The notes under the pieces: model-generated | Databases searched by the model: none | Seen by the model: only the letters and a program-made list of their open reading frames with translations | Told to the model about the DNA's origin: nothing | Shown: positions 1 to 6,581 of the stretch, one piece after another | Layout: every line of letters starts with the position of its first letter | Position numbering within the stretch: position 1 is the stretch's first letter | NCBI GenBank assembly: GCA_964646415.1 | Contig: CAZYEL010000019.1 | Location: 1 to 18,918, forward strand | Length of the DNA stretch: 18,918 nt | Direction of reading: 5' to 3' | From: VGJV01 sp964646415 | GTDB lineage: Bacteria; Patescibacteriota; Minisyncoccia; UBA6257; 2-01-FULL-56-20 | Program-made: the position numbers and the translations under genes

Positions 1-6
1 TCATAA

Positions 7-37
7 CCTTCATTCTACCCGAATGAGGCGCTTTTTT
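7..37 (+). terminator. Intrinsic terminator of an upstream gene
   Basis: A stem formed by CCTTCATTC and GAATGAGG (one bulged T) with a five-base loop is followed by a run of six T. It most likely ends a gene lying left of the window. Confidence 0.6.
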
Positions 38-66
38 GCGTTATTCACCAAGCTCTCACGGTGCGA

Positions 67-96
67 TTGATAGGACAGCATAAAGTATGCTATATT
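67..96 (+). promoter_or_regulatory. Candidate sigma70-type promoter
   Basis: TTGATA (67-72) and TATATT (91-96) are 18 bases apart, and a TG one base upstream of the -10 makes it extended. It would drive the 448-654 gene or the short ORF at 98. The sequence match is fair but nothing independent confirms it. Confidence 0.4.
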
Positions 97-97
97 T

Positions 98-199
98 ATG
101 GCGTTATTTTGGGAGTTCTTTGAAACAGCAAAATCGTTGGAACCCCGTAAAGCTCACTTGTGTTCGCCACGGGGCGCGCCTGTTGTTGCACGAGAATAG
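98..199 (+). CDS. Candidate 33-residue ORF, aromatic-rich at its start (uncertain)
   Basis: This ATG-started ORF encodes a 33-residue peptide whose start reads MALFWEFF and which ends inside the palindrome at 191-276. The aromatic codons near the start recall the leader peptides in the right half of the window. However, its ATG lies at or before the predicted transcription start (about 103), and no hairpin with a T-tract follows closely. I list it only as a possible leader peptide; it may be meaningless. Confidence 0.15.
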   Translation: MALFWEFFETAKSLEPRKAHLCSPRGAPVVARE

Positions 200-276
200 C
201 TCAATGAGACTTGAGGTTCGACCTTGAATCTGCAAAAAGGTCGAACCTTGGGATTGGTCTTATCGAGCTATTCTCG
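191..276. repeat. Nested palindrome with an AAGGTTCGACCTT-family core
   Basis: The outer arms CGAGAATAGCTC and GAGCTATTCTCG enclose an inner palindrome, GAGGTTCGACCTT (213-225) and AAGGTCGAACCTT (237-249). The inner part matches elements found inside uvrC (1999-2034, 2536-2572), so this is the intergenic member of a dispersed palindromic family. Confidence 0.75.
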
Positions 277-314
277 TCGCGAGCGTAGCCAGTACTTCTT
301 TTAAAAAACATTTT

Positions 315-452
315 GCATAGCGCTTTGTTTTTTTCTGGTTTCATTCACTCATTCCTGTTTACTATGAGACAGGCGAGCGCCTGCTTGCCGGTAGGCAGGA
401 ATGAGCGAATGAGAGGGATGCAGAAAATTTAGAAGAAACAAAGCTCTATGCA
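315..452. repeat. Large nested inverted repeat upstream of the 448 ORF
   Basis: The outermost arms GCATAGCGCTTTGTTT (315-330) and AAACAAAGCTCTATGC (437-452) differ at one position. Inside are CATTCACTCATTCC and GGAATGAGCGAATG arms, and inside those an element with GCCTGCTTGCCGGTAGGCAGG-like pairing. The right outer arm covers the ATG at 448, so an RNA copy could bury that start codon. The middle arms belong to the same CATTCG..CGAATG family as the palindromes at 932 and 1341. Confidence 0.65.
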
Positions 453-654
453 AAAACAGCCGCAGAAGGGTGATAGGGTAGAATTCGATCACCCTGCACA
501 TGGTCAGAGGGTTGAGGGTGTGTTGGTCAACATCGTCGAAGACGTATTTTACGTCGTCGACGATGGGGAAACGCGCCCCATGCACCACCTGGCGATTCAC
601 TTCGCCAGCAGGTTCAATTTCCGCGTGATTGACGAGGAATCGCACGCGGAATAA
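448..654 (+). CDS. Small hypothetical protein, possibly SH3/KOW-like
   Basis: This 68-residue protein has no family I can name with confidence. It is rich in Gly, Val and Asp and reads like a short beta-barrel: a GDRVEFDHPAHGQRVEG segment followed by VEDVFYVVDDGETR, a pattern seen in small SH3/KOW-type folds. There is no signal peptide or membrane segment. The start lies in the right arm of a large inverted repeat (315-452) and has no clear Shine-Dalgarno site, so expression may depend on RNA structure. A GTTGCCTC/GAGGCAAC hairpin follows the stop. The call as a real gene rests mainly on its even composition and sensible fold pattern. Confidence 0.5.
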   Translation: MQKQPQKGDRVEFDHPAHGQRVEGVLVNIVEDVFYVVDDGETRPMHHLAIHFASRFNFRVIDEESHAE

Positions 655-660
655 AAATGG

Positions 661-690
661 GTTGCCTCGCGCGGGATGCGTGAGGCAACA
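661..690. repeat. Hairpin after the 68-residue gene
   Basis: GTTGCCTC and GAGGCAAC arms enclose about 13 bases. On the + strand it is followed by A rather than T, so it is not a standard + strand terminator. On the - strand a T-rich stretch follows it. It may only stabilise the transcript end. Confidence 0.4.
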
Positions 691-709
691 AAACAGTAAA
701 AATTCAACC

Positions 710-738
710 AATCCGCCTGGCGCAAGCTACGGCGGATT
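710..738. repeat. CCGCC..GGCGG palindromic repeat
   Basis: AATCCGCC and GGCGGATT arms surround GCGCAAGCTAC. It resembles the elements at 9662-9690 (T-box leader) and, on the - strand, 1591-1630 (inside uvrC), which share the core TCGCTAAAGCT. I take them as one dispersed family. Confidence 0.5.
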
Positions 739-767
739 TACATTTTCCGGCGCATTTTTCTAGAATT

Positions 768-900
768 TAATCCCTCGCAGAAATCCCCGGGCTTTAGCCC
801 GAGGGATGAATGCAACTGTTGATTTCTACTCGGGAGGAAGCCCAAGTCTTCAGATTAGGGAAGCTTCACTAAGGGAATCCGTTTTCCGTACAGCGTGTTT
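768..900. other. Gene-free stretch with GC hairpins, possibly an insertion-sequence end
   Basis: No gene is supported between 655 and 1029. ATCCCTCG (771-778) can pair with CGAGGGAT, and GGGCT/AGCCC forms a tight hairpin inside the same stretch. The following run, with GGAAGCCC and GAAGCTTCAC, resembles ends of IS200/IS605-type elements, which often survive as gene-less remnants. There is no transposase nearby, so this is only a suggestion. Confidence 0.2.
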
Positions 901-931
901 CTAAGAGCCAGTTATTACATATATGCGTTCG

Positions 932-967
932 CTACATTCGTTCATTCGCGCGAATGAACGAATGTAG
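932..967. repeat. Perfect 36-bp palindrome
   Basis: CTACATTCGTTCATTCGC is followed directly by its exact reverse complement. It lies 63 bases upstream of the ArsR-type gene. A related 32-bp palindrome lies 50 bases after that gene (1341-1372), so the regulator is bracketed. Confidence 0.85.
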
Positions 968-1029
968 TAAGATTGATACATAACTAGCGCATAATAGAAG
1001 GCGGCGCTAATATGAATTTATCATAACTT

Positions 1030-1290
1030 ATGAAAGAGCTTGAAAGGTCTCTTAAGGCGCTCGCAAATCGGCGGCGGCTCGCGATTTTAAAATATATAAA
1101 GCGCAATGGCGAGGCGTCTGTGGGAGAAATAGCCGACGAGATAAGTCTTTCATTTAAAGCGACATCGAAACACTTGAGGGTGCTTGGCGCATGCGATATT
1201 CTTGAGTGCAATCAGCGTAGCTCTCAAATGTTTTACAAATTAGCATCTTCGCAAAAACCGGCGGTTCGTCATACGCTTTCTTTATTATGA
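1030..1290 (+). CDS. ArsR-type winged-helix regulator
   Basis: This 86-residue protein has the size and pattern of ArsR/SmtB helix-turn-helix repressors. The segment LKALANRRRLAILKYI (about residues 8-23) is the typical first helix pair, and VGEIADEISLSFKATSKHL (about 31-49) is the recognition helix-turn-helix. I see no metal-binding CxC in the recognition helix; the two Cys near residues 55 and 60 do not form the classical site. The ligand is therefore unknown. It stands alone between two related palindromes (932-967 and 1341-1372) that could be operators, although similar repeats elsewhere in the window argue that they are generic repeats. Confidence 0.8.
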   Translation: MKELERSLKALANRRRLAILKYIKRNGEASVGEIADEISLSFKATSKHLRVLGACDILECNQRSSQMFYKLASSQKPAVRHTLSLL

Positions 1291-1340
1291 AGTTAGTCGT
1301 TGTATTGTTGTGAGGATTGATGATTATTATCGTATTTTTC

Positions 1341-1372
1341 ACATTCGCTCATTCGCACGAATGAGCGAATGT
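1341..1372. repeat. 32-bp palindrome between the ArsR-type gene and uvrC
   Basis: ACATTCGCTCATTCG and CGAATGAGCGAATGT are separated by only two bases. It is closely related to the palindrome at 932-967 and to the middle arms of the repeat at 315-452. It lies just upstream of uvrC and could act as a hairpin in its leader. Confidence 0.85.
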
Positions 1373-1437
1373 ACGTGTGAGATATTAAGAGAAGATGCGG
1401 GCAGATGGCTTTGAGAAAAACGGGGAATCGGCCTTTT

Positions 1438-2826
1438 ATGTCAAAAACAGCATTCGAAAATTTGAAACAGCGCGTCATAGAAACTTTCCCTGACGAGCCG
1501 GGCATATATATAATGCGCGGCGCTAAAGGGGAAATTCTCTATATTGGCAAAGCGGGGAATTTGCGCCGGCGAGTTTCGAGTTATTTTATTCTTGCTCGCC
1601 ATAGCTTTAGCGACGGCGGGAGCGAAGGAGGGCGCGCCCACGACGGGCGGATAGAAAAGCTTATGCAGGATGTTCGGGATATCGAGTACAAGGAAACGGA
1701 TACCGCGCTGGAGGCCCTTATACTCGAATCAAAGCTTATCAAAAAAGAACGTCCCGTCTACAACATCCGCGAACAGGATGATAAGAGTTTTCTCTATGTG
1801 GCAGTCACCACGCGGGAAACATTCCCACGGGTGCTTCTTGTCCGGGGCAAGGATATCGTGGGAAGGCTTAGCCTTCCCTTGAAGAAGGCTAAGCCTTCCA
1901 AAGTGTTTGGACCTTTCACTTCGTCCTCAAGCCTACGTGAGGCGATGCGGATTTTGAGAAGAATCTTCTTGTGGAGCATCCACCCTACGGAAACCCTTAA
2001 GGTTCGACCTTTGGGAATCTCAAGGTCGAACCTTGAAGAGAGGAAGCCATGTTTTGATTATCAAGTGGGATTGTGCCCGGGCACGTGCATTGGGACAGCG
2101 AACAAAAAAGAGTATCGCAAGAACATAGCGCGGCTTATTGCGGTTTTTGAGGGCAAGAAAAAGAGCGTGATTCGCGAACTAGAGCGTTCCATGGAAAGAG
2201 CAAGTAATGAATTGGATTTTGAAAAAGCCGCACAATTACGCAAGCAGATTTTCGCGTTGCGGCATATACAAGACATCGCTCTTGTTAATGCGGAAATCCC
2301 CGAGGTTAAGCCTCGATACGGAGGCTTAACCTCGGGGATCACATCATTCCGCATCGAGGGTTATGATATATCAAACATATCCGGCACCTCGGCGGTGGGA
2401 GCGATGGTGGTATTCCGAGGTGATGCGTCGGATAAAAACGAATATCGGAAGTTCAAAATCAAAACGGTTATGCAATCCGACGATGTGGGAATGTTAAAAG
2501 AGGTGCTGCGAAGACGGTTTAAGCACCATGCGCTCAAGGTTCAACCTTCGGCAATCTCGAGGTTGAACCCTTGGGCATTGCCGAACCTTATTTTGATTGA
2601 TGGCGGCAGGGGGCAGGTGAGCGCGGCAAGAAAAGTTCTCGATGAGGCGGGCCTCAAGATTCCCATTGTGGGAATCGCAAAGGGACCCGAACGCAAAAAG
2701 AACGAGTTTATGGGGAAAATACCGGAGGGTATTTCCCAAACGACGCTCGTCAGAGTCCGTGACGAGGCACACCGGTTTGCGATTGCATACCACAGGAAAC
2801 TTCGAAGTATTAGAACGCTTGAGTAA
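1438..2826 (+). CDS. uvrC: Excinuclease ABC subunit C, lacking the C-terminal HhH domain
   Basis: UvrC makes both incisions in nucleotide excision repair with UvrA and UvrB. Visible parts in order: the GIY-YIG nuclease (PGIYIM, then ILYIGKAGNL), the link region ending RPVYNIREQDDKSF, the conserved VFGPFTS and a Cys-containing FDYQVGLCPGTC patch, a UvrB-binding-type helix pair (ELDFEKAAQLRKQI), and the RNase H-like domain (IEGYDISNISGT, LILIDGGRGQV, RVRDEAHRFAI). The protein stops right after RSIRTLE, where UvrC normally continues into a tandem helix-hairpin-helix DNA-binding domain; at about 460 residues it is short for the family. An ATG at 1405 is in frame, but 1438 gives a more usual N-terminus. 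Five palindromic elements are inserted in frame, all between conserved blocks (1591-1630, 1861-1899, 1999-2034, 2296-2339, 2536-2572). Confidence 0.93.
   Translation: MSKTAFENLKQRVIETFPDEPGIYIMRGAKGEILYIGKAGNLRRRVSSYFILARHSFSDGGSEGGRAHDGRIEKLMQDVRDIEYKETDTALEALILESKLIKKERPVYNIREQDDKSFLYVAVTTRETFPRVLLVRGKDIVGRLSLPLKKAKPSKVFGPFTSSSSLREAMRILRRIFLWSIHPTETLKVRPLGISRSNLEERKPCFDYQVGLCPGTCIGTANKKEYRKNIARLIAVFEGKKKSVIRELERSMERASNELDFEKAAQLRKQIFALRHIQDIALVNAEIPEVKPRYGGLTSGITSFRIEGYDISNISGTSAVGAMVVFRGDASDKNEYRKFKIKTVMQSDDVGMLKEVLRRRFKHHALKVQPSAISRLNPWALPNLILIDGGRGQVSAARKVLDEAGLKIPIVGIAKGPERKKNEFMGKIPEGISQTTLVRVRDEAHRFAIAYHRKLRSIRTLE
1591..1630. repeat. Repeat element inside uvrC (TCGCTAAAGCT family)
   Basis: An imperfect palindrome with CTTGCTCGCC and GGCGGGAGCGAAG arms encodes about 13 residues between VSSYF and HDGRI, a junction that is tight in ordinary UvrC. 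Its reverse strand carries TCGCTAAAGCT, shared with 9662-9690. Confidence 0.6.
1861..1899. repeat. Palindromic element inside uvrC, 39 bp
   Basis: Perfect 15-base arms GGAAGGCTTAGCCTT and AAGGCTAAGCCTTCC lie around a 9-base centre. At 39 bases (13 codons) the frame is kept. The encoded GRLSLPLKKAKPS lies just before the conserved VFGPFTS block. Confidence 0.85.
1999..2034. repeat. Palindromic element inside uvrC, 36 bp
   Basis: Perfect 13-base arms AAGGTTCGACCTT and AAGGTCGAACCTT lie around a 10-base centre, 12 codons in all. The arms match the intergenic element at 213-249. The encoded stretch falls between HPTE and RKPCFDY of UvrC. Confidence 0.85.
2296..2339. repeat. Palindromic element inside uvrC, 44 bp
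   Basis: Perfect 19-base arms, ATCCCCGAGGTTAAGCCTC and its complement, lie around a 6-base centre. The encoded residues lie just before the RNase H-like domain start (FRIEGYDISN). Confidence 0.85.
2536..2572. repeat. Palindromic element inside uvrC, about 37 bp
   Basis: AAGGTTCAACCTT pairs with AGGTTGAACCCTT, with one imperfection. The centre, GGCAATCTC, resembles GGGAATCTC of the element at 1999-2034, so the two are homologous copies. The encoded ALKVQPSAISRLNP precedes the conserved LILIDGGRGQ. Confidence 0.8.
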
Positions 2827-2841
2827 ATCTGTTGCGAGATA

Positions 2842-3135
2842 TTGAAATTTTTTGAGCCATCCTCGCCGCAGATGGCACAGTGGCTCAAGTTGCTTTTTTG
2901 GGAGTGGCGGGCATCGTACTCGATTTTGGCACGTAATTTACCGCATCGATATCCTCAACTTTATCGCAAGGAATGTCCTGCCGTCGAAAATGCGGCAAGA
3001 GCCGACTACTTTTGTGAACCGGTTTCTACGAGGACCGCGCGTGATGAGCGCATAGCCCATGCCATCGCATTGATTTCCGGTTTTCATATTGTGAATTTGC
3101 TTACTATAATTATAGAAAATCTATGGAGCACCTGA
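2842..3135 (+). CDS. Doubtful 97-residue ORF between uvrC and tsaC
   Basis: This ORF fills the 296-base interval after uvrC and overlaps the tsaC start by 13 bases. It has no family I recognise. A second frame (2852-3055) is also open, and neither shows a Shine-Dalgarno site. The interval could hold a small real gene, a decayed fragment, or only the tsaC promoter region. I looked for the missing helix-hairpin-helix part of UvrC here in all three frames and did not find it. Confidence 0.2.
   Translation: MKFFEPSSPQMAQWLKLLFWEWRASYSILARNLPHRYPQLYRKECPAVENAARADYFCEPVSTRTARDERIAHAIALISGFHIVNLLTIIIENLWST
3082..3110 (+). promoter_or_regulatory. Promoter for tsaC with a consensus -10
   Basis: TATAAT at 3105-3110 is a perfect -10; the -35 position (3082-3087, TTTCAT) is weak. 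The start would fall near 3117, leaving only about six bases before the ATG at 3123, so the mRNA would be nearly leaderless. No Shine-Dalgarno site is present, which fits. Confidence 0.5.
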
Positions 3136-3695
3136 TTCTTGCAAAGTCGTTCAGCGACGCGCGCGTCACGCAGGTTTTGAAGCATGGCGGCGTCGCGGTC
3201 ATTCCCACGGACACGATTTACGGTATCGTAGGTTCGGCGCTCAAGGTTGAAACGGTGGCGCGGATATATCGATTGCGGAAGCGGAATTTGAGAAAACCAA
3301 TGATTGTACTCATTGCTTCACTGCGGGAACTTGCGCGGTTTGGCGTGCGTGTATCTCCGGCGATTACGAGGTTTCTCCGCGGTGCATGGCCAGGGCGTGT
3401 GAGTGTTGCACTTCCCGTGCGCGACAAGAAATGGGAATACCTCCATCGCGGGACGGAGTATGTTGCTTTCAGGGTGCCGCTCAAGAAGGCGCTTCGGGAA
3501 TTGCTCATAAAAACCGGCCCGCTCGTTGCGCCCTCCGCAAATCTTGAGGGCAAGCCGCCGGCGAAAGCTCTCTGCGAGGCGAAAGAATATTTTGGAACGA
3601 AGGTGGATTGCTACGTGGACGGCGGGGAGTTGGTGCGCAAACCCTCGACGCTCGTGAAAGTTGTCGAAGGGAAGCCGGTAGTAATGAGAAAATAA
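3123..3695 (+). CDS. tsaC: L-threonylcarbamoyladenylate synthase (TsaC/Sua5, YrdC domain)
   Basis: This enzyme makes threonylcarbamoyl-AMP from threonine, bicarbonate and ATP, the first step of the t6A37 modification of ANN-decoding tRNAs in the cytoplasm. The 190 residues cover one YrdC domain. Visible motifs are PTDTIYGI (28-35), the basic KRNLRKPM (53-60) that binds nucleotide and substrate, WPGRVS (89-94), FRVP (116-119), APSAN (136-140) and STLVKV near the end. The length fits the short TsaC form without the extra Sua5 domain. It follows a consensus -10 box and is probably translated from a nearly leaderless mRNA. The next gene starts 113 bases downstream. Confidence 0.93.
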   Translation: MEHLILAKSFSDARVTQVLKHGGVAVIPTDTIYGIVGSALKVETVARIYRLRKRNLRKPMIVLIASLRELARFGVRVSPAITRFLRGAWPGRVSVALPVRDKKWEYLHRGTEYVAFRVPLKKALRELLIKTGPLVAPSANLEGKPPAKALCEAKEYFGTKVDCYVDGGELVRKPSTLVKVVEGKPVVMRK

Positions 3696-3766
3696 GAGTA
3701 GTAATCGCGCCTGCCCGCCTTTGGAGGGAATAATGCTAATATAGATTCAATGATGCGAATTCTTAT

Positions 3767-3794
3767 TTGCGTTATTCGCCTCAATTCGTATTAT
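3767..3794 (+). promoter_or_regulatory. Candidate promoter for the FAD oxidase
   Basis: TTGCGT (3767-3772) and TATTAT (3789-3794) are 16 bases apart. The start would fall near 3801, about eight bases before the first ATG at 3809. Confidence 0.35.
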
Positions 3795-3808
3795 TGGCGA
3801 TTTCTCCT

Positions 3809-5491
3809 ATGATGCTTGCCGACGAACTCAAAAAAATAATAAAGGGAGACGTGGCAACCGACGAGGCGACGCTTGAGAGCCGGAGCCGCGACTACTCGAT
3901 TTTCAAGGTGACTCCGGAGGCGGTAGTGTTCCCGAAAGATGCGGACGACGTGAAAGCACTCGTGAAATTCGTAAGCGCCGCGCGGAAGAAAGGGAAGAAA
4001 ATTTCGCTCACCGGGCGCGCGGCGGGAACGGACATGACGGGGGGACCGCTTTCGGAATCAATTGTGGTGGATTTCACCCGGTACATGAACCGCATCAAGG
4101 AAATCAAGGACTCTTCAGCAGGATCAGGGCAAGCATATGCGGTGGTGGAACCGGGGCTTTATTTCCGCGGCTTGGAGCCGGAACTCGCGAAGCGGGGGCT
4201 TATATATCCGTCGTATCCCGCGTCGAAAGACCTTTGCGCAATCGGCGGCATAGTGATGAATAACTCGGGCGGGGAAAAGACGCTCCAGTACGGGAAGACT
4301 GACCAGTATGTGGAACAGCTCAAAGTGGTGCTCGCCGACGGCGAGGAGCACGTGGTGAAGCCGGTGTCCAGAGGTGCGCTTGCGGAGTGTGCGAAGAAGC
4401 ATGACTTCGAGTCGATGGCGTGGAAGAAGCTGCGGCGACTCCTTGAGCGCCACGCCGAGGAGATTGTGCGCGCGCGGCCGGACGTTTCGAAAAATTCCTC
4501 CGGATATTCCCTTTGGAACGTGTGGGACGGGAACACGTTCGACCCGGTGAAGCTCTTTGTGGGGTCGCAGGGGACGCTTGGGCTTATGACGGAAGTGACG
4601 CTCCGGCTTGTGCCGCGGCCCGCGCATAGTCAGCTTATAGTGATTTTTCTTCGTGACCTTCGGCATATCGGGGAACTGGTGAACACGCTGCTTCCTTTCA
4701 AACCGGAGAGCATCGAATCCTACGACGACAAGACGCTCGGTGTGGTGCTTCGGTATCTCCCGGGTTTCATCCGCTCCATGAAAGGAGATTTTTTTAAGCT
4801 TATCTGGAAGTTTTTACCCGAAGTGGGCATGGTGCTTAGCGGCGGGGGAATCCCGAAAATGGTTTTGCTTGTTTCTCTCACTGCGCATGATGAAGGCGAA
4901 CTTCGCGCGCGTACGATAAAACTGGTCCAGGCGGTGCGGCGCGACTTCCGCGTACCGGTGCGCGCGGTCAAAGACAAAGGAGAAGAGGAAAAATACTGGA
5001 GTATCCGGCGGCAGAGCTTTGCGCTCCTCCACGGGCACATCAAAGACCGGGATACCGCGCCTTTCATCGACGACATTGCCGTGCGCCCCCAGTACCTTCC
5101 CGAGTTTTTACCGCAACTGAACGCAATTCTTGAGCAATACAAAGACAGTCTCATCTACACCATTGCGGGACATCCCGGCGACGGCAATTTTCACATCATC
5201 CCGCTCATGGATTTGAAGAAGCCGGAAATTCGCGCGCTCATTCCCCAGATTTCCGACAAGGTGTATGCGCTCGTGTTCAAATATCGCGGCACGATTACGG
5301 CGGAGCACAACGACGGGATGATTCGTACGCCCTACCTTGCGAAAATGTACGGCAAGGCGGCGGCTGCGCTTTTCGGGGAAGTGAAGGATTGTTTCGACCC
5401 GCTTGGTATTTTTAATCCGGGTAAGAAAGTAGGGGGAACGCTCAAATACGCCTTGGAACACATCTCAAGTGCGAGGGAGGATAAGAAATGA
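3809..5491 (+). CDS. FAD-linked oxidase, GlcD / D-lactate dehydrogenase-like
   Basis: This protein of about 560 residues belongs to the FAD_binding_4 plus FAD-oxidase C family, which oxidises 2-hydroxy acids such as glycolate or D-lactate. The FAD-binding half shows TGRAAGTDMTGG (about 68-79), YPSYPASKDLCAIGGIVMNN with a following NSGGEKTLQYG, and VVLADGEEH. The C-terminal half shows the metal- and substrate-binding HPGDGNFH and EHNDGMIRTPYL, ending FDPLGIFNPGKKVG. There is no iron-sulfur domain, so electrons must go to a separate partner not seen here. An upstream TTG (3767) is in frame, but 3809 or 3812 (adjacent ATGs) give a normal start. It leads a tight gene run: the next gene starts six bases after its stop. 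The substrate cannot be told from sequence. Confidence 0.85.
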   Translation: MMLADELKKIIKGDVATDEATLESRSRDYSIFKVTPEAVVFPKDADDVKALVKFVSAARKKGKKISLTGRAAGTDMTGGPLSESIVVDFTRYMNRIKEIKDSSAGSGQAYAVVEPGLYFRGLEPELAKRGLIYPSYPASKDLCAIGGIVMNNSGGEKTLQYGKTDQYVEQLKVVLADGEEHVVKPVSRGALAECAKKHDFESMAWKKLRRLLERHAEEIVRARPDVSKNSSGYSLWNVWDGNTFDPVKLFVGSQGTLGLMTEVTLRLVPRPAHSQLIVIFLRDLRHIGELVNTLLPFKPESIESYDDKTLGVVLRYLPGFIRSMKGDFFKLIWKFLPEVGMVLSGGGIPKMVLLVSLTAHDEGELRARTIKLVQAVRRDFRVPVRAVKDKGEEEKYWSIRRQSFALLHGHIKDRDTAPFIDDIAVRPQYLPEFLPQLNAILEQYKDSLIYTIAGHPGDGNFHIIPLMDLKKPEIRALIPQISDKVYALVFKYRGTITAEHNDGMIRTPYLAKMYGKAAAALFGEVKDCFDPLGIFNPGKKVGGTLKYALEHISSAREDKK

Positions 5492-5497
5492 ATCACG

Positions 5498-6250
5498 ATG
5501 CAGCAAATGCAGGAATTGAAAAAATTTCCGAAGCTTTTCCATGGTTTCTCGGAAGTTTCGGAAGGAAATATGTCATTTCGATGGGGCACGCAGGAGGAGG
5601 TGATAAAAAATAGGACTGCATTTCTTCAGAATTCGCATATCTCGTTAGAATCGTGCGTGAGCGTGGGCGTGCACCACGGTGTGAGCGTGGAGCGTGTCGA
5701 TGCGACGCATCGGGGACAGGGAATGGCCTATGGAAACACGCGCGAGATGCCGGAAGCGCTCGTCACCAACACGCCGGGAGTGTTTCTCTTTCTTTTTACG
5801 GGAGATTGTCTTCCGATTTTTTGCTTTGATGTTCGCAAGAATGTTGCCGGACTTGCACACGTGAGTCGGCATAATGTGCCAAAACTCCTTGCGCAGCGCA
5901 TGGTGGAAAAGATGCAAGAATGGTGCGGCTCTTCCCCCAGCGACATTCTCGCGGGGATAGGTCCCGGCGTGCGGAAAGAGTCGTACCACTTTCCCAAGGA
6001 GCGCTGCGCGGGGTTTGTGCCGGAATGGAAGCGTTTCATAGAGGCGACAACCGACGGCTGCGCGTTTGATCTTCCTGGCTGGAATGCGGCGCAGCTCGCG
6101 GCGGCGGGTGTGCGGAAAGAAAATATTATCATTGCGCCGCAGGACACGGTACGTGACGCTCGCTTTTTCTCGCATGTCCGGAGTGGGCGGACGGGCGAGA
6201 AAGAGGGCCGTTTTGCGACGGTGGTGGGATTGCGGGACATACGTCCATGA
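5498..6250 (+). CDS. YfiH/LACC1-family protein (polyphenol oxidase-like, purine nucleoside phosphorylase-like)
   Basis: Members of the YfiH (Cu-oxidase_4, DUF152) family have been reported as purine nucleoside-cleaving enzymes and, in E. coli, as peptidoglycan-editing factor PgeF. The three metal-binding residues are in place: His at 59-60 (VHHGV), Cys104 (TGDCLPIF) and His121 (GLAHV), with GIGPGVRKESYHF further on. After His121 the family usually has a Gly-Trp-Arg-Gly turn, while here it reads VSRHN, so substrate binding may differ. The 250-residue length is normal. The gene starts six bases after the FAD oxidase stop and overlaps the acylphosphatase start by four bases, so the three genes are likely one operon. 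Confidence 0.82.
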   Translation: MQQMQELKKFPKLFHGFSEVSEGNMSFRWGTQEEVIKNRTAFLQNSHISLESCVSVGVHHGVSVERVDATHRGQGMAYGNTREMPEALVTNTPGVFLFLFTGDCLPIFCFDVRKNVAGLAHVSRHNVPKLLAQRMVEKMQEWCGSSPSDILAGIGPGVRKESYHFPKERCAGFVPEWKRFIEATTDGCAFDLPGWNAAQLAAAGVRKENIIIAPQDTVRDARFFSHVRSGRTGEKEGRFATVVGLRDIRP

Positions 6251-6522
6251 ATTTACCGAAGTGTTGTACGCTGCGAATACAAGGTGATGTTCAGGGAGTG
6301 GGTTTCCGTGTTGAGGCCCGAAAAGCGGCCGAACGTCTTGGGATTGCGGGATTTGTGCGGAACGAACCCGACGGTTCGGTTTTCATCGCCGCAGAGGGGA
6401 GCGCCACATCCGTTGAAGCATTCGTCGCGTGGTGCTCCAGAGGGCCGCGGGGGGCGCGCGTGATACGCGTGCAAGAAGAGGAGTGCCCCGCCGGGGATTT
6501 TAGGACGTTCGAGATACGCTGA
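6247..6522 (+). CDS. acyP: Acylphosphatase
   Basis: This small enzyme hydrolyses carboxyl-phosphate bonds such as acetyl- or carbamoyl-phosphate. The 91-residue protein has the full signature: GDVQGVGFR with catalytic Arg21, and GFVRNEPDGSV with catalytic Asn39. Its ATG overlaps the TGA of the YfiH-type gene (ATGA), which implies translational coupling. Two Cys lie near the N-terminus and two in the second half, more than usual for the family, with no clear meaning. Confidence 0.92.
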   Translation: MNLPKCCTLRIQGDVQGVGFRVEARKAAERLGIAGFVRNEPDGSVFIAAEGSATSVEAFVAWCSRGPRGARVIRVQEEECPAGDFRTFEIR

Positions 6523-6581
6523 CCGAAAAGCGGGTTCCAGTTTACGATTTACGATTTTCGCTTTAAGATTAGTGCATTCGC

